Virus record (IMG/VR): IMGVR_UViG_3300032213_002237
Location: 1 to 64,000 of that record
Length of the DNA stretch: 64,000 bases
Source of the DNA: a virus
Reading direction: 5' to 3' (one strand)
Shown: positions 26,807 through 33,902 of the stretch, piece by piece
Layout of the letters: each line of letters starts with the position of its first letter
Numbering within the stretch: position 1 is the first letter of the stretch
Program-made: the position numbers and the translations under genes
Notes under the pieces: generated by a model
Seen by the model: the letters and a program-made list of their open reading frames with translations, nothing else
Databases searched by the model: none
Told to the model about the DNA's origin: nothing

Positions 26807-28059
26807 AGGATATTACCTTGTGGAGATACCTTAAGTTGTTTGTCTTTATTTTCAAATACTAAATTACCTTTATTAGTCTTACCAACAAAAGTTATAAATG
26901 GGAAATTATTAACAATCTTTTTTGATATTTCAGCTTGTGCTTCAGTTAAAGATAATCTTTCAATTTCTTTTGAGTATCTTACCTTTTTTGATTCTGAAAT
27001 AACTTTTTGTTCTTTTTTCTTTTCTTTAACAAATTTCTTTTCATTTTCATTAACTACAACATAACTTTTAAGAACTTTTTCAATTGTTGATTCACTAAAA
27101 ATACTGTCTAATGCTGAATTAACATAGTCTTCCTCTTTAAATTCCATTTCGTCCATCCAACCTTCTGCCATTTCACCCTCAGGTTCTGCAATTGGTTCTT
27201 CTTCAGTATCAATATCAACATCAATTTCGTCTTCTTCTGAACCCATATCTTCCATTCCATAATCAGACTCTTCTTCACCTTCAAATCTTGTTAAGATTTC
27301 TTCTTTATCTTCCTCATCTAATGAATTTAAGTCTAAAGAAGATAATATTGAATTAATAACGTATTTTACATCTTTACTTGATAACTCGTCTTCACCTGAA
27401 TAATCTCTAATCTTTTGGGCTAACTTACCAGTTAACTTTTGGATAGATTTAAATGTTACAGGTTCGCCTTCACCACCTTCTAATGGTTCTCCACCCATAT
27501 CTTCGGTATCTTCCATATCAGGTAAATCCATTTCTGGTTCATCACCTTCAGGAGACATCGGTAACTCCTCATCTGATGGAGGTGTTGGCATCGCATCTTC
27601 AGGAGCCGGTGCCGGAGCTGGCTCAGGTGATGGTGGTGGTAAATCTGAAGGTGCTTCAGTTGGAGCTTCCATTTTTGGTTGTGGAGTCTTCAACATATAT
27701 TTCTTATCTTCAGTAAATAAAGATATACCTTCACTAATACCATTAACTCTGTTAATTTCACCAGCCATTAAGTTTAATTTTCTCATTGCTGCAGAATATG
27801 AAGAAAAGTGTTTTCTATTCTTCATAGGGTCAATATATTCTGAAGTAGATTCGTTAATTTGTTTTTTAATAATATATCCTAATCTTTCTTTAACAATCTC
27901 ATAGGTATTACCATCTGCCAATGTGATTCTGTAATCAATTGAAGATGTTTCATTTATAGAATTTGGGATTGCTTCTTTATATCTTGCAATCTCCATAATT
28001 CTTTGTAATTTCTCAATTCCTTGTAGTTTTTCACTACCGATTGGTTTTATCTTACTCAT
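26803..28059 (-). CDS. Acidic Pro-rich prohead-core-like protein
   Basis: 418 residues. The N-terminal 70 residues contain two candidate prohead-protease sites, SINE|T (Glu37) and QINE|S (Glu70). The centre (about 128-200) is a Pro/Glu/Ala/Met-rich disordered tract followed by a very acidic region to about 300. The C-terminal 120 residues are basic-acidic helical and end in a small folded domain (FPFITFVGKTNKGNLVFENKDKQLKVSPQ). The composition is similar to the gp22-like protein, so a second core or internal head protein is the best guess. Confidence 0.65.
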   Translation of the reverse strand: MSKIKPIGSEKLQGIEKLQRIMEIARYKEAIPNSINETSSIDYRITLADGNTYEIVKERLGYIIKKQINESTSEYIDPMKNRKHFSSYSAAMRKLNLMAGEINRVNGISEGISLFTEDKKYMLKTPQPKMEAPTEAPSDLPPPSPEPAPAPAPEDAMPTPPSDEELPMSPEGDEPEMDLPDMEDTEDMGGEPLEGGEGEPVTFKSIQKLTGKLAQKIRDYSGEDELSSKDVKYVINSILSSLDLNSLDEEDKEEILTRFEGEEESDYGMEDMGSEEDEIDVDIDTEEEPIAEPEGEMAEGWMDEMEFKEEDYVNSALDSIFSESTIEKVLKSYVVVNENEKKFVKEKKKEQKVISESKKVRYSKEIERLSLTEAQAEISKKIVNNFPFITFVGKTNKGNLVFENKDKQLKVSPQGNIL

Positions 28060-28064
28060 TTTTT

Positions 28065-28250
28065 TTAATTATTTAATCCATTAAATCCACCAAGGGTTAT
28101 TGCAGTTAATTGAACAATAGTGTCTGCAGAATTTGACATACTACCATATATTGGGTGTGGTTGTATTGATGAAGTACATGCTTCACAATTAGTTACACCT
28201 GTATAATTAATTAACTTATAAGTATAAGTTCCCGACGAAAATACTGCCAT
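28065..28250 (-). CDS. Small hypothetical protein, 61 aa
   Basis: 61-residue Thr/Gly/Asn-rich protein, likely beta, with a CEAC pair in the middle. It could be a small virion decoration protein. It has its own sense TATTTAT at 28265-28271, 14 bases before the ATG, and probably leads the operon of head genes running down to 24.3 kb. Confidence 0.55.
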   Translation of the reverse strand: MAVFSSGTYTYKLINYTGVTNCEACTSSIQPHPIYGSMSNSADTIVQLTAITLGGFNGLNN

Positions 28251-28264
28251 GTTATTTTTTCTTT

Positions 28265-28271
28265 ATAAATA
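28265..28271 (-). promoter_or_regulatory. TATTTAT late-type element
   Basis: Sense-strand TATATTTATA before the 61-aa gene at the head of the 28.2-24.3 kb operon. Confidence 0.5.
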
Positions 28272-28280
28272 TACAGAAAA

Positions 28281-29042
28281 TTAAGATTTTTTTAGATTAA
28301 GTAAAAAATCTATCTTTTGTTCCATTAGAGAAAGTTCTTTGTCTAATAATTTGTTTTCTAAATTGAATAATTTTTCTAAATAATCACTTCTTCTTAAGTA
28401 TTTAAAAACCAAATTTTCATAGGAGTATTCACCTTCCTTTTTAAGACCTGAACTACGATATTTTTTAAGTTTTTCTTTAAACTTTTTAATATATTCTCTT
28501 GCTTCATCAATATCCTTCTCAGTTGCGTTATCAACAACAGTATCAATTTGTGACTTCCAATGATTAATTTTTGATTTAAGAATTTTAGTATCAATATTTG
28601 AATCCTCTTTTTCAGGTTTTACATCCCAATCATCGTATAGAACTGAATAAACCCCTGAACTAAAATGTGCCTCAGTTGCGTTTTGAACATATAGCTCAAC
28701 TTCGTATCCAAATATTTTAATATCGTGATTGGTATTAAAAATAGTTTTTTTAACTTTAAATAATTCTTCGTAAAGTGATAATTCAGTTTCTGAAAATTGA
28801 ATGAAATCACAAACGACGTGTAAATCAATGTCAGAATACTCAGACCAATTGTAGTTTGCTAAAGAACCTGTGAAAATAACATCTTCAATTAATAAAGGAA
28901 CACCAATAAAATCAATAAATTCATTGGCTGTTTGAAGTAGTTTTTCTCTTACTTCTTTTCTCAATTTTTGGTCCTCATCCCAAATTTTTGAGTTGAGTTC
29001 ATCTTTAGAAAAAAAACTTTGGATTATATTATTATCTTTCAC
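28281..29042 (-). CDS. Nucleotidyltransferase-fold protein
   Basis: 253 residues with a pol-beta-type nucleotidyltransferase signature: FTGSLANYNWSEYSDIDLHVV, i.e. Gly-Ser at 59-60 and the metal-binding Asp-x-Asp at 71-73. This is as in the small NTP_transf_2 group that includes MNT antitoxins and nucleotide-modifying resistance enzymes. A third Asp candidate lies further down (ELYVQNATE strand). The C-terminal half is a Lys-rich helical domain. It starts with GTG, 5 bases after a TATTTAT. No HEPN partner is adjacent, so a toxin-antitoxin pair is not supported. The target (tRNA, protein or small molecule) is unknown. Confidence 0.75.
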   Translation of the reverse strand: MKDNNIIQSFFSKDELNSKIWDEDQKLRKEVREKLLQTANEFIDFIGVPLLIEDVIFTGSLANYNWSEYSDIDLHVVCDFIQFSETELSLYEELFKVKKTIFNTNHDIKIFGYEVELYVQNATEAHFSSGVYSVLYDDWDVKPEKEDSNIDTKILKSKINHWKSQIDTVVDNATEKDIDEAREYIKKFKEKLKKYRSSGLKKEGEYSYENLVFKYLRRSDYLEKLFNLENKLLDKELSLMEQKIDFLLNLKKS

Positions 29043-29047
29043 AAATA

Positions 29048-29054
29048 ATAAATA
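29048..29054 (-). promoter_or_regulatory. TATTTAT late-type element, near-leaderless
   Basis: Sense-strand GATATTTATTATTTGTG: only 5 bases separate the element from the GTG start codon. Confidence 0.5.
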
Positions 29055-29062
29055 TCAACTAA

Positions 29063-29305
29063 TTACAATCTTTTATATTTGTAAGCCTTTGCAATGTTTT
29101 TATTGAAAAAACTTCCTTGTGATTCTGCCATTCTAAATCTTGTATAAACTTCATGAGGTACCTCCTCATATTCATACTGAGCGCCTGTTTTAAAATCAAC
29201 AATTAGTTTTTTACTCTCTGTGTTGAAATCTGTTTTAGTAATGTTTGATGATTCAATTTCACAAATAATATTTGTTCCACTGATTGTTTCTTTTGTGATT
29301 GCCAT
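29063..29305 (-). CDS. KTSC-domain protein
   Basis: 80 residues. The C-terminal half, VDFKTGAQYEYEEVPHEVYTRFRMAESQGSFFNKNIAKAYKY, matches the KTSC domain (a small domain found alone or next to lysyl-tRNA synthetase-like and other proteins) as I recall it. Function unknown; RNA or nucleotide binding has been suggested for relatives. TATTTAT at 29322-29328 on its strand. The gene is divergent from the ClpC-like gene. Confidence 0.75.
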   Translation of the reverse strand: MAITKETISGTNIICEIESSNITKTDFNTESKKLIVDFKTGAQYEYEEVPHEVYTRFRMAESQGSFFNKNIAKAYKYKRL

Positions 29306-29321
29306 AACTTTTTTTTTAATG

Positions 29322-29328
29322 ATAAATA
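29322..29328 (-). promoter_or_regulatory. TATTTAT late-type element before KTSC gene
   Basis: Sense-strand TTATTTATC, 16 bases before the ATG; it shares the intergenic region with the divergent clp promoter. Confidence 0.45.
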
Positions 29329-29337
29329 ATTTTGAAT

Positions 29338-29345
29338 TACATTTG
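29338..29345 (+). promoter_or_regulatory. Host-type -7 element for clp gene
   Basis: TACATTTG fits TAnnTTTG; no good TTG is seen 19-20 bases upstream. The leader to ATG 29394 is about 45 bases. Confidence 0.5.
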
Positions 29346-29393
29346 TAGTTGAATTTAAGAACAAATTCATTTAATTTTAATAAAAACTATTTT

Positions 29394-31457
29394 ATGACAG
29401 ATTCAGTTGAAGAAGGTGGGAAACTACCAAAAAAAACAGAGGTTAATTCAAGTACACCTGTTTTAGACAATTTTAGTCGTGACCTTATTAAACTTGCCGA
29501 AGAAGGTAAGTTAGACCCCGTTGTCGGTAGGGAAGACGAAATATTACGTATTGCTCAAATTCTTTCAAGAAGAAAGAAAAACAACCCAATTATCATCGGT
29601 GAACCTGGTTGTGGTAAGACGGCAATTGTTGAGGGATTGGCGATGAAGATTTTTGAAGGTGATTGTCCAAGAAACTTGGTTGACAAACGTATTCTTTCAT
29701 TAGAAATGAATTCAGTTGTTGCAGGAACAAAGTATCGTGGTCAATTTGAAGAGCGATTAAAGGTTATCTTGGAAGAAATTCAAGCAAACCCAAATGTTAT
29801 TCTATTCATTGATGAAATCCATACCATTGTCGGAGCGGGTAACGCCTCAGGTTCCATGGACGCATCCAACATCTTAAAACCAGCATTATCGAGAGGTGAA
29901 ATACAGTGTATTGGAGCTACTACATTGGATGAGTATAAAAAACAAATTGAAAAAGACGGAGCGTTGGATAGACGTTTCCAAAAAGTAATTGTTAGTTCAT
30001 CAACAAAAGAAGAAACATTACAAATCCTTAAAAATGTTAAAGACAGATATGAAAATTATCACAAGGTAAACTATACCGATAGTATTCTACAAATCTGTGT
30101 TGATTTAGCTGAACGATATATTACGGACAGAGAGTTTCCTGACAAGGCATTTGATATTTTGGATGAAGTCGGAGCAAGAGCTCAGGTAGATGTGAAAAAT
30201 CCTGAAATAATTGACGAATTAAAACGTCAAGCGTTAGAGATTAAACAACAAAAATTACTTGTTGTTAAAAAACAGAATTACGAAGAAGCTGCAAACTTAA
30301 GAGATAAAGAAAAAAAAGTTTTATCACAACTTGATATTGAAAAGAAGAAGTTTGAACAAACTTTATTAGATAATAGAAAAACAATTTCTGAAGAATTGGT
30401 TTACGAGGTGGTGTCAACAATGACAAAAATACCTTTAACAAAACTTAATTTAGATGATAAGATTGCTCTTATTAATTTAGAAGAAGAATTAAATAAATCG
30501 GTTATCGGACAAAAAGAAGCGGTTACAAAGATTGCGAAATCTATTCGTAGAAATAGATTAGGTATCAAAGACCCAAATAAACCAATTGGTTCATTCATAT
30601 TCTTAGGTTCAACAGGTGTTGGTAAGACGTTATTAGCAAAAGAATTGGCAAAACAAATTTTTGGTAGTGATGAAAATCTTATCCGAGTTGATATGTCTGA
30701 ATACCAAGATAAACATACCGTATCTCGTTTAATTGGTTCACCTCCAGGTTATGTAGGGTATGACGAAGGTGGACAACTTACAGAACAGGTAAAGACCAAG
30801 CCATACTCTGTGGTATTATTTGACGAGGTTGAGAAAGCCCACAAAGACATATTCTCAGCATTACTTCAACTATTGGATGAAGGTTATATGACGGATAGTT
30901 TTGGAAGAAAAATCAATTTCAAAAACTGTCTAATCATTATGACATCAAATCTTGGGGTGAAAAAGATGCAAGAATTTGGAGCAGGTGTTGGATTTAGTAA
31001 GAATGGTAATGTTTACGCTAATGAAGAACTTAAGAAAACAATGTTAAACAAAGAATTGAAGAACCACTTCGCACCTGAGTTTATCAATCGTTTGGATGAG
31101 GTAATTGTATTCAACACACTTCAAAATGACGATATTCAAAAGATTGTTTTGGTTGAGATTAACAAATTGAAATTTCGTTTGTCAAAATTGGGATACAACA
31201 TTAACTTCGGTCAGTCAGTAATTGACTTTGTTTCAAAAGTTGGATTTGATGATGTTTACGGAGCACGTCCTTTGAAAAGAGCGATTCAAGAAAAGATTGA
31301 AGACTATATTTCAGATGAAGTATTACGTGAAAAAATTGTAATGGATAAGTCCTACAATATTGAAATCAATGATGAAGAAGTGTCAATATCAGAAGTTGAA
31401 GCCCAACCTGATGAAACACCAAAAGTGAAAAGACCAAGAAAGAAAAAGGGGGAATAA
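29394..31457 (+). CDS. ClpC/ClpA-type AAA+ unfoldase lacking the N-domain
   Basis: 687 residues from ATG 29394; a TTG 45 bases upstream is less likely. Two AAA+ modules: D1 has Walker A GEPGCGKT (69-76) and Walker B LFIDEIH (137-143), D2 has Walker A GSTGVGKT (405-412) and Walker B VVLFDEVEKAH (473-483). A UVR-like segment (KKQNYEEAANLRDKEK, about 292-307) lies between them, as in ClpC. VGF at 532-534 sits where ClpC/ClpA carry the ClpP-docking loop, which ClpB lacks, so it should feed host ClpP. The double Clp N-domain is missing, removing adaptor docking. No clpP is in the window. A tmRNA lies 2 kb downstream. Confidence 0.9.
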   Translation: MTDSVEEGGKLPKKTEVNSSTPVLDNFSRDLIKLAEEGKLDPVVGREDEILRIAQILSRRKKNNPIIIGEPGCGKTAIVEGLAMKIFEGDCPRNLVDKRILSLEMNSVVAGTKYRGQFEERLKVILEEIQANPNVILFIDEIHTIVGAGNASGSMDASNILKPALSRGEIQCIGATTLDEYKKQIEKDGALDRRFQKVIVSSSTKEETLQILKNVKDRYENYHKVNYTDSILQICVDLAERYITDREFPDKAFDILDEVGARAQVDVKNPEIIDELKRQALEIKQQKLLVVKKQNYEEAANLRDKEKKVLSQLDIEKKKFEQTLLDNRKTISEELVYEVVSTMTKIPLTKLNLDDKIALINLEEELNKSVIGQKEAVTKIAKSIRRNRLGIKDPNKPIGSFIFLGSTGVGKTLLAKELAKQIFGSDENLIRVDMSEYQDKHTVSRLIGSPPGYVGYDEGGQLTEQVKTKPYSVVLFDEVEKAHKDIFSALLQLLDEGYMTDSFGRKINFKNCLIIMTSNLGVKKMQEFGAGVGFSKNGNVYANEELKKTMLNKELKNHFAPEFINRLDEVIVFNTLQNDDIQKIVLVEINKLKFRLSKLGYNINFGQSVIDFVSKVGFDDVYGARPLKRAIQEKIEDYISDEVLREKIVMDKSYNIEINDEEVSISEVEAQPDETPKVKRPRKKKGE

Positions 31458-31472
31458 ACCCCCTTTTTTTTA
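31445..31472. terminator. Bidirectional terminator
   Basis: AAAAAGGGGG aataaa CCCCCTTTTTTTT hairpin overlapping the clp stop, between convergent clp and M20 genes. Confidence 0.9.
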
Positions 31473-31475
31473 TGA

Positions 31476-32294
31476 TTAAAAATTAAAAACTTGTGAACTG
31501 TGTATAAATTGGTATTTCTGTTTACCGAGTTCTTCAATTAATTTTTTACCTGTATTCATGCCGGCAAAAACTTCATGAACAACAACATATTCGTTTGGTG
31601 TGTGATAGTTGTGATATCCGATTGAAAAGTTGATACAAGAGAAGTCAAACTTTTTACGAAGTTGCCAAACATCAGTGTAAGGGTGTTGCATATATTTTGG
31701 TTCAGACAACATACCTTCAGAAAGAACTTTTTTGGCCTTTGACTCAAATTCAGAATCCGTTTCAAAAACTTTGACTCCATAACAATATTCTGTCACCATG
31801 TAATCGTGAGGTGCGTCAAATTGAATTGCATAACCCACATTACTAAAGAAGTCCCTGTCAGCTTCTTTTGAACCCAAACAACCAACTTCTTCAGATACAA
31901 ACAAAGCAACTTTAATTACTTCAAAAACTTCCAATAACTGAAGACAGGCAAACACCCCACACTTATCATCACCACCAATACCTGTTGGGTCACCAAAGTC
32001 GTTATACGCCTTAAGTGATAAACTTAAATTACCTTTTGAGTCTTTAAGTTGTTCTTCATGGATATTGATTGTGTCAATTTTATGTACCGTATCAGTATGG
32101 GCAACAATACAAGGATAAAATTCACCCTCGTTTATTTCACCCTTTGTCACATAGACATTTCCAAAGTCATCAACTTTAAAATTGTGTTTTTTTTCGGTTA
32201 AATATTCAACCAAAAATTCAATCATTAAATCTTCTTTAAATGATTTTGTAGGTATTGACAATACCTTTTTTAAGAAATCAACATTTTCTATCAT
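31476..32294 (-). CDS. M20-family metallopeptidase
   Basis: 272-residue zinc-dependent amino- or dipeptidase-like enzyme of the M20 clan. Metal and catalytic motifs are seen in order: VAHTDTV (His near 68), GIGGDDKCGVF (Asp near 108), SEEVGCLGS (Glu pair near 134-135), FDAPHD, and SIGYHNYHTPNE (final His). It is shorter than typical M20 enzymes (about 370-400), and no separate dimerisation domain is apparent. Next to the Clp unfoldase it could finish degradation of peptides released by ClpP (inference). The upstream region shows only a weak TATCTTTA promoter-like sequence. Confidence 0.85.
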   Translation of the reverse strand: MIENVDFLKKVLSIPTKSFKEDLMIEFLVEYLTEKKHNFKVDDFGNVYVTKGEINEGEFYPCIVAHTDTVHKIDTINIHEEQLKDSKGNLSLSLKAYNDFGDPTGIGGDDKCGVFACLQLLEVFEVIKVALFVSEEVGCLGSKEADRDFFSNVGYAIQFDAPHDYMVTEYCYGVKVFETDSEFESKAKKVLSEGMLSEPKYMQHPYTDVWQLRKKFDFSCINFSIGYHNYHTPNEYVVVHEVFAGMNTGKKLIEELGKQKYQFIHSSQVFNF

Positions 32295-32321
32295 AGCTCA
32301 TAAAGATAAGCTATTTTTCTA

Positions 32322-33401
32322 TTAAAACAATTCAGGATGATATAAAAAATTTAAAAAAGTATCATAATCAATTTTAACGGTTTGGTTAAATTCATTTTTA
32401 CTATGATTACTATATGTAATAAGTATTTTTCCGTCATCAACATCTCGAATTATGAATTTGTTTGGTGTCTTTTCCCCAAATGTTTTTTGTGAAGGAAATT
32501 CATACCATTTATTAAATTCACCATACTTTAACTTTGATAATTTTTCAAGTACTTCAGAGTTTTTACGATAAGAATCAATATTATCACTATCTTCAATTTT
32601 TTCCATGATTTTATCAAGATTCCAAGTTACACTTCTGTTAAAACTTTCATCATCATAATTTTGACTATCAAAATAAGCATAATAATCTTCATATAAATCT
32701 TCATCAAACTGTATTCCCAATTGGTCAATACTTGTTTTTAACATATCTGAAAGTTTAGCGTCTTTGTCTTCACCAGATTTATCCCAAGTATTTAAAAGAA
32801 TTGATACAGTTGTCATGTAGAGATTAGTACATTTTTTCTCAAAGATATTTAAAGGAAGTAAAGCGTTACATAATTTAGATGTAACATATTGTCTTAATCC
32901 TTTAACGAGTGCTTCATCATATTCACTTGAATAATCGTAAATAATACTATCTATCTCATTTGAAAAATCATTTTTTAACCACTTACAAATTTCAATAATT
33001 TTATCGTTATGTTCTGTTAAATTTTCTACTGAAAGACTAGGTCGTAATATTTTTACTATTTGTTTGACCCTATCTAAATTCTCATTATTGAAATAATGTA
33101 GTAAATAACCCTCATCCCAATCATAATCCATGGAATAATCATCAACAAAAACATTACCTCCATAATATCCACCTTGAAAAGCAACTCTAATTAAATAACC
33201 GTTATTAGTTTCATCATTATTTCTAGTAAAAAGGTCAACATAATCCTCAGTATCAAATGTTAAATAAACCAAAGACTTACCAAGATTTTTTTCATTTATT
33301 CTTGTAATACGTAAAATATCTTCATCGTCTTCGTACCTAACAAAATTTGCGGTAACTAAATCTTCCGTAAAATCTTTTAATGCCTGATAAAGTTGACTCA
33401 T
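32322..33401 (-). CDS. Hypothetical acidic protein, 359 aa
   Basis: Unrecognised, very acidic (Asp/Glu/Tyr-rich) soluble protein with no membrane segment or leader. Its style resembles the hypothetical proteins at 52858 and 60156, possibly a family of acidic phage proteins. TATTTAT at 33416-33422 lies 14 bases upstream, almost touching the -33 element of the divergent tmRNA promoter. Confidence 0.6.
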   Translation of the reverse strand: MSQLYQALKDFTEDLVTANFVRYEDDEDILRITRINEKNLGKSLVYLTFDTEDYVDLFTRNNDETNNGYLIRVAFQGGYYGGNVFVDDYSMDYDWDEGYLLHYFNNENLDRVKQIVKILRPSLSVENLTEHNDKIIEICKWLKNDFSNEIDSIIYDYSSEYDEALVKGLRQYVTSKLCNALLPLNIFEKKCTNLYMTTVSILLNTWDKSGEDKDAKLSDMLKTSIDQLGIQFDEDLYEDYYAYFDSQNYDDESFNRSVTWNLDKIMEKIEDSDNIDSYRKNSEVLEKLSKLKYGEFNKWYEFPSQKTFGEKTPNKFIIRDVDDGKILITYSNHSKNEFNQTVKIDYDTFLNFLYHPELF

Positions 33402-33415
33402 TAAACTTTTTTTTA

Positions 33416-33422
33416 ATAAATA
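33416..33422 (-). promoter_or_regulatory. TATTTAT late-type element abutting the tmRNA promoter
   Basis: Sense-strand AGTATTTATT for the minus gene at 33401; it ends one base from the TTG (33424) of the tmRNA promoter, so occupancy of one could affect the other. Confidence 0.45.
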
Positions 33423-33423
33423 C

Positions 33424-33454
33424 TTGGTAAAAGAAGAATATATTTATATCTTTG
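33424..33454 (+). promoter_or_regulatory. Host-type promoter of the tmRNA
   Basis: TTG at 33424-33426, 20 bases, TATCTTTG at 33447-33454: an exact TAnnTTTG. The mature RNA starts 22 bases further on, leaving a short 5' trailer for RNase P. Confidence 0.8.
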
Positions 33455-33476
33455 TGATATAGTTCTTTGAGTATAT

Positions 33477-33871
33477 GGGGATGTTTTTGGATTTGACAGG
33501 TATGAATCTGTCATAAAACGCACGTCGGGGCTAAACTAACCCTGTAAAACTGGTTTAAAACACAAACGGCAACACAATTGCAAAACTTTCTACACTCGGT
33601 TTAATCCGTACTGAAGAAGTAACTGTAGCCTAATCTAAGATTAGTATACAACGGGGTCGGTGAGCATATAACCTTGCAACAGAAGCTTGTACTGTGGTGT
33701 GGTTTCTATCCGAAAAGGAACAAAGTGGAGGATTAGTTCTCAGTAAACCGAACCACTATAAAATAAGGGAATTGTGAAGTTTCGGATTGTTTAGAAAAAC
33801 AATGACCTAAACGTGTAGTGTTTTATGGTCGACATATTTGGACCGGGGTTCGAGCCCCCGCATCTCCACCA
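33477..33871 (+). ncRNA. ssrA: tmRNA (transfer-messenger RNA)
   Basis: 395-base tmRNA for ribosome rescue and tagging. The acceptor strands GGGGATG (33477-33483) and CATCTCC (33861-33867) pair, with G3-U70, the alanine identity wobble. The conserved D-region GGATTTGAC follows, and the T-arm CGGGG-TTCGAGC-CCCCG is perfect. The CCA end is encoded. The tag frame probably starts at GGC 33568 after the typical AAAC, reads GNTIAKLSTL...EEVTVA for 21 codons and stops at TAA 33631. GN-type starts are known in Bacteroidota tags, but the usual ending ALAA is replaced by a longer peptide ending VA. Host-type promoter upstream, terminator directly downstream. tmRNA is rare in phages. Confidence 0.93.
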
Positions 33872-33873
33872 AT

Positions 33874-33902
33874 TAAAAAGGGACTGAAAAGTCCCTTTTT
33901 TT
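33874..33902 (+). terminator. Terminator after tmRNA
   Basis: AAAAAGGGACT gaaa AGTCCCTTTTTTT hairpin three bases after the CCA end; it also serves the convergent peptidase gene. Confidence 0.9.

Noticed and set aside
28265-28271. Reading the late element as plus-strand TATAAATA (T4 orientation)
   Set aside because: In that orientation most copies would point into the 3' ends of minus-strand genes; only the TATTTAT sense reading consistently faces a gene start.
28281-29042. MNT/HEPN-type toxin-antitoxin pair
   Set aside because: Only the nucleotidyltransferase is present; the neighbours (KTSC, 61-aa protein) show no HEPN RxxxxH motif.
33477-33871. Alternative tag frames in the tmRNA (e.g. 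ATQLQNFLHSV or RQHNCKTFYTRF)
   Set aside because: They would not start at the GGC after AAAC typical of Bacteroidota tmRNAs, and their stops do not lie in the hairpin; kept only as possibilities.
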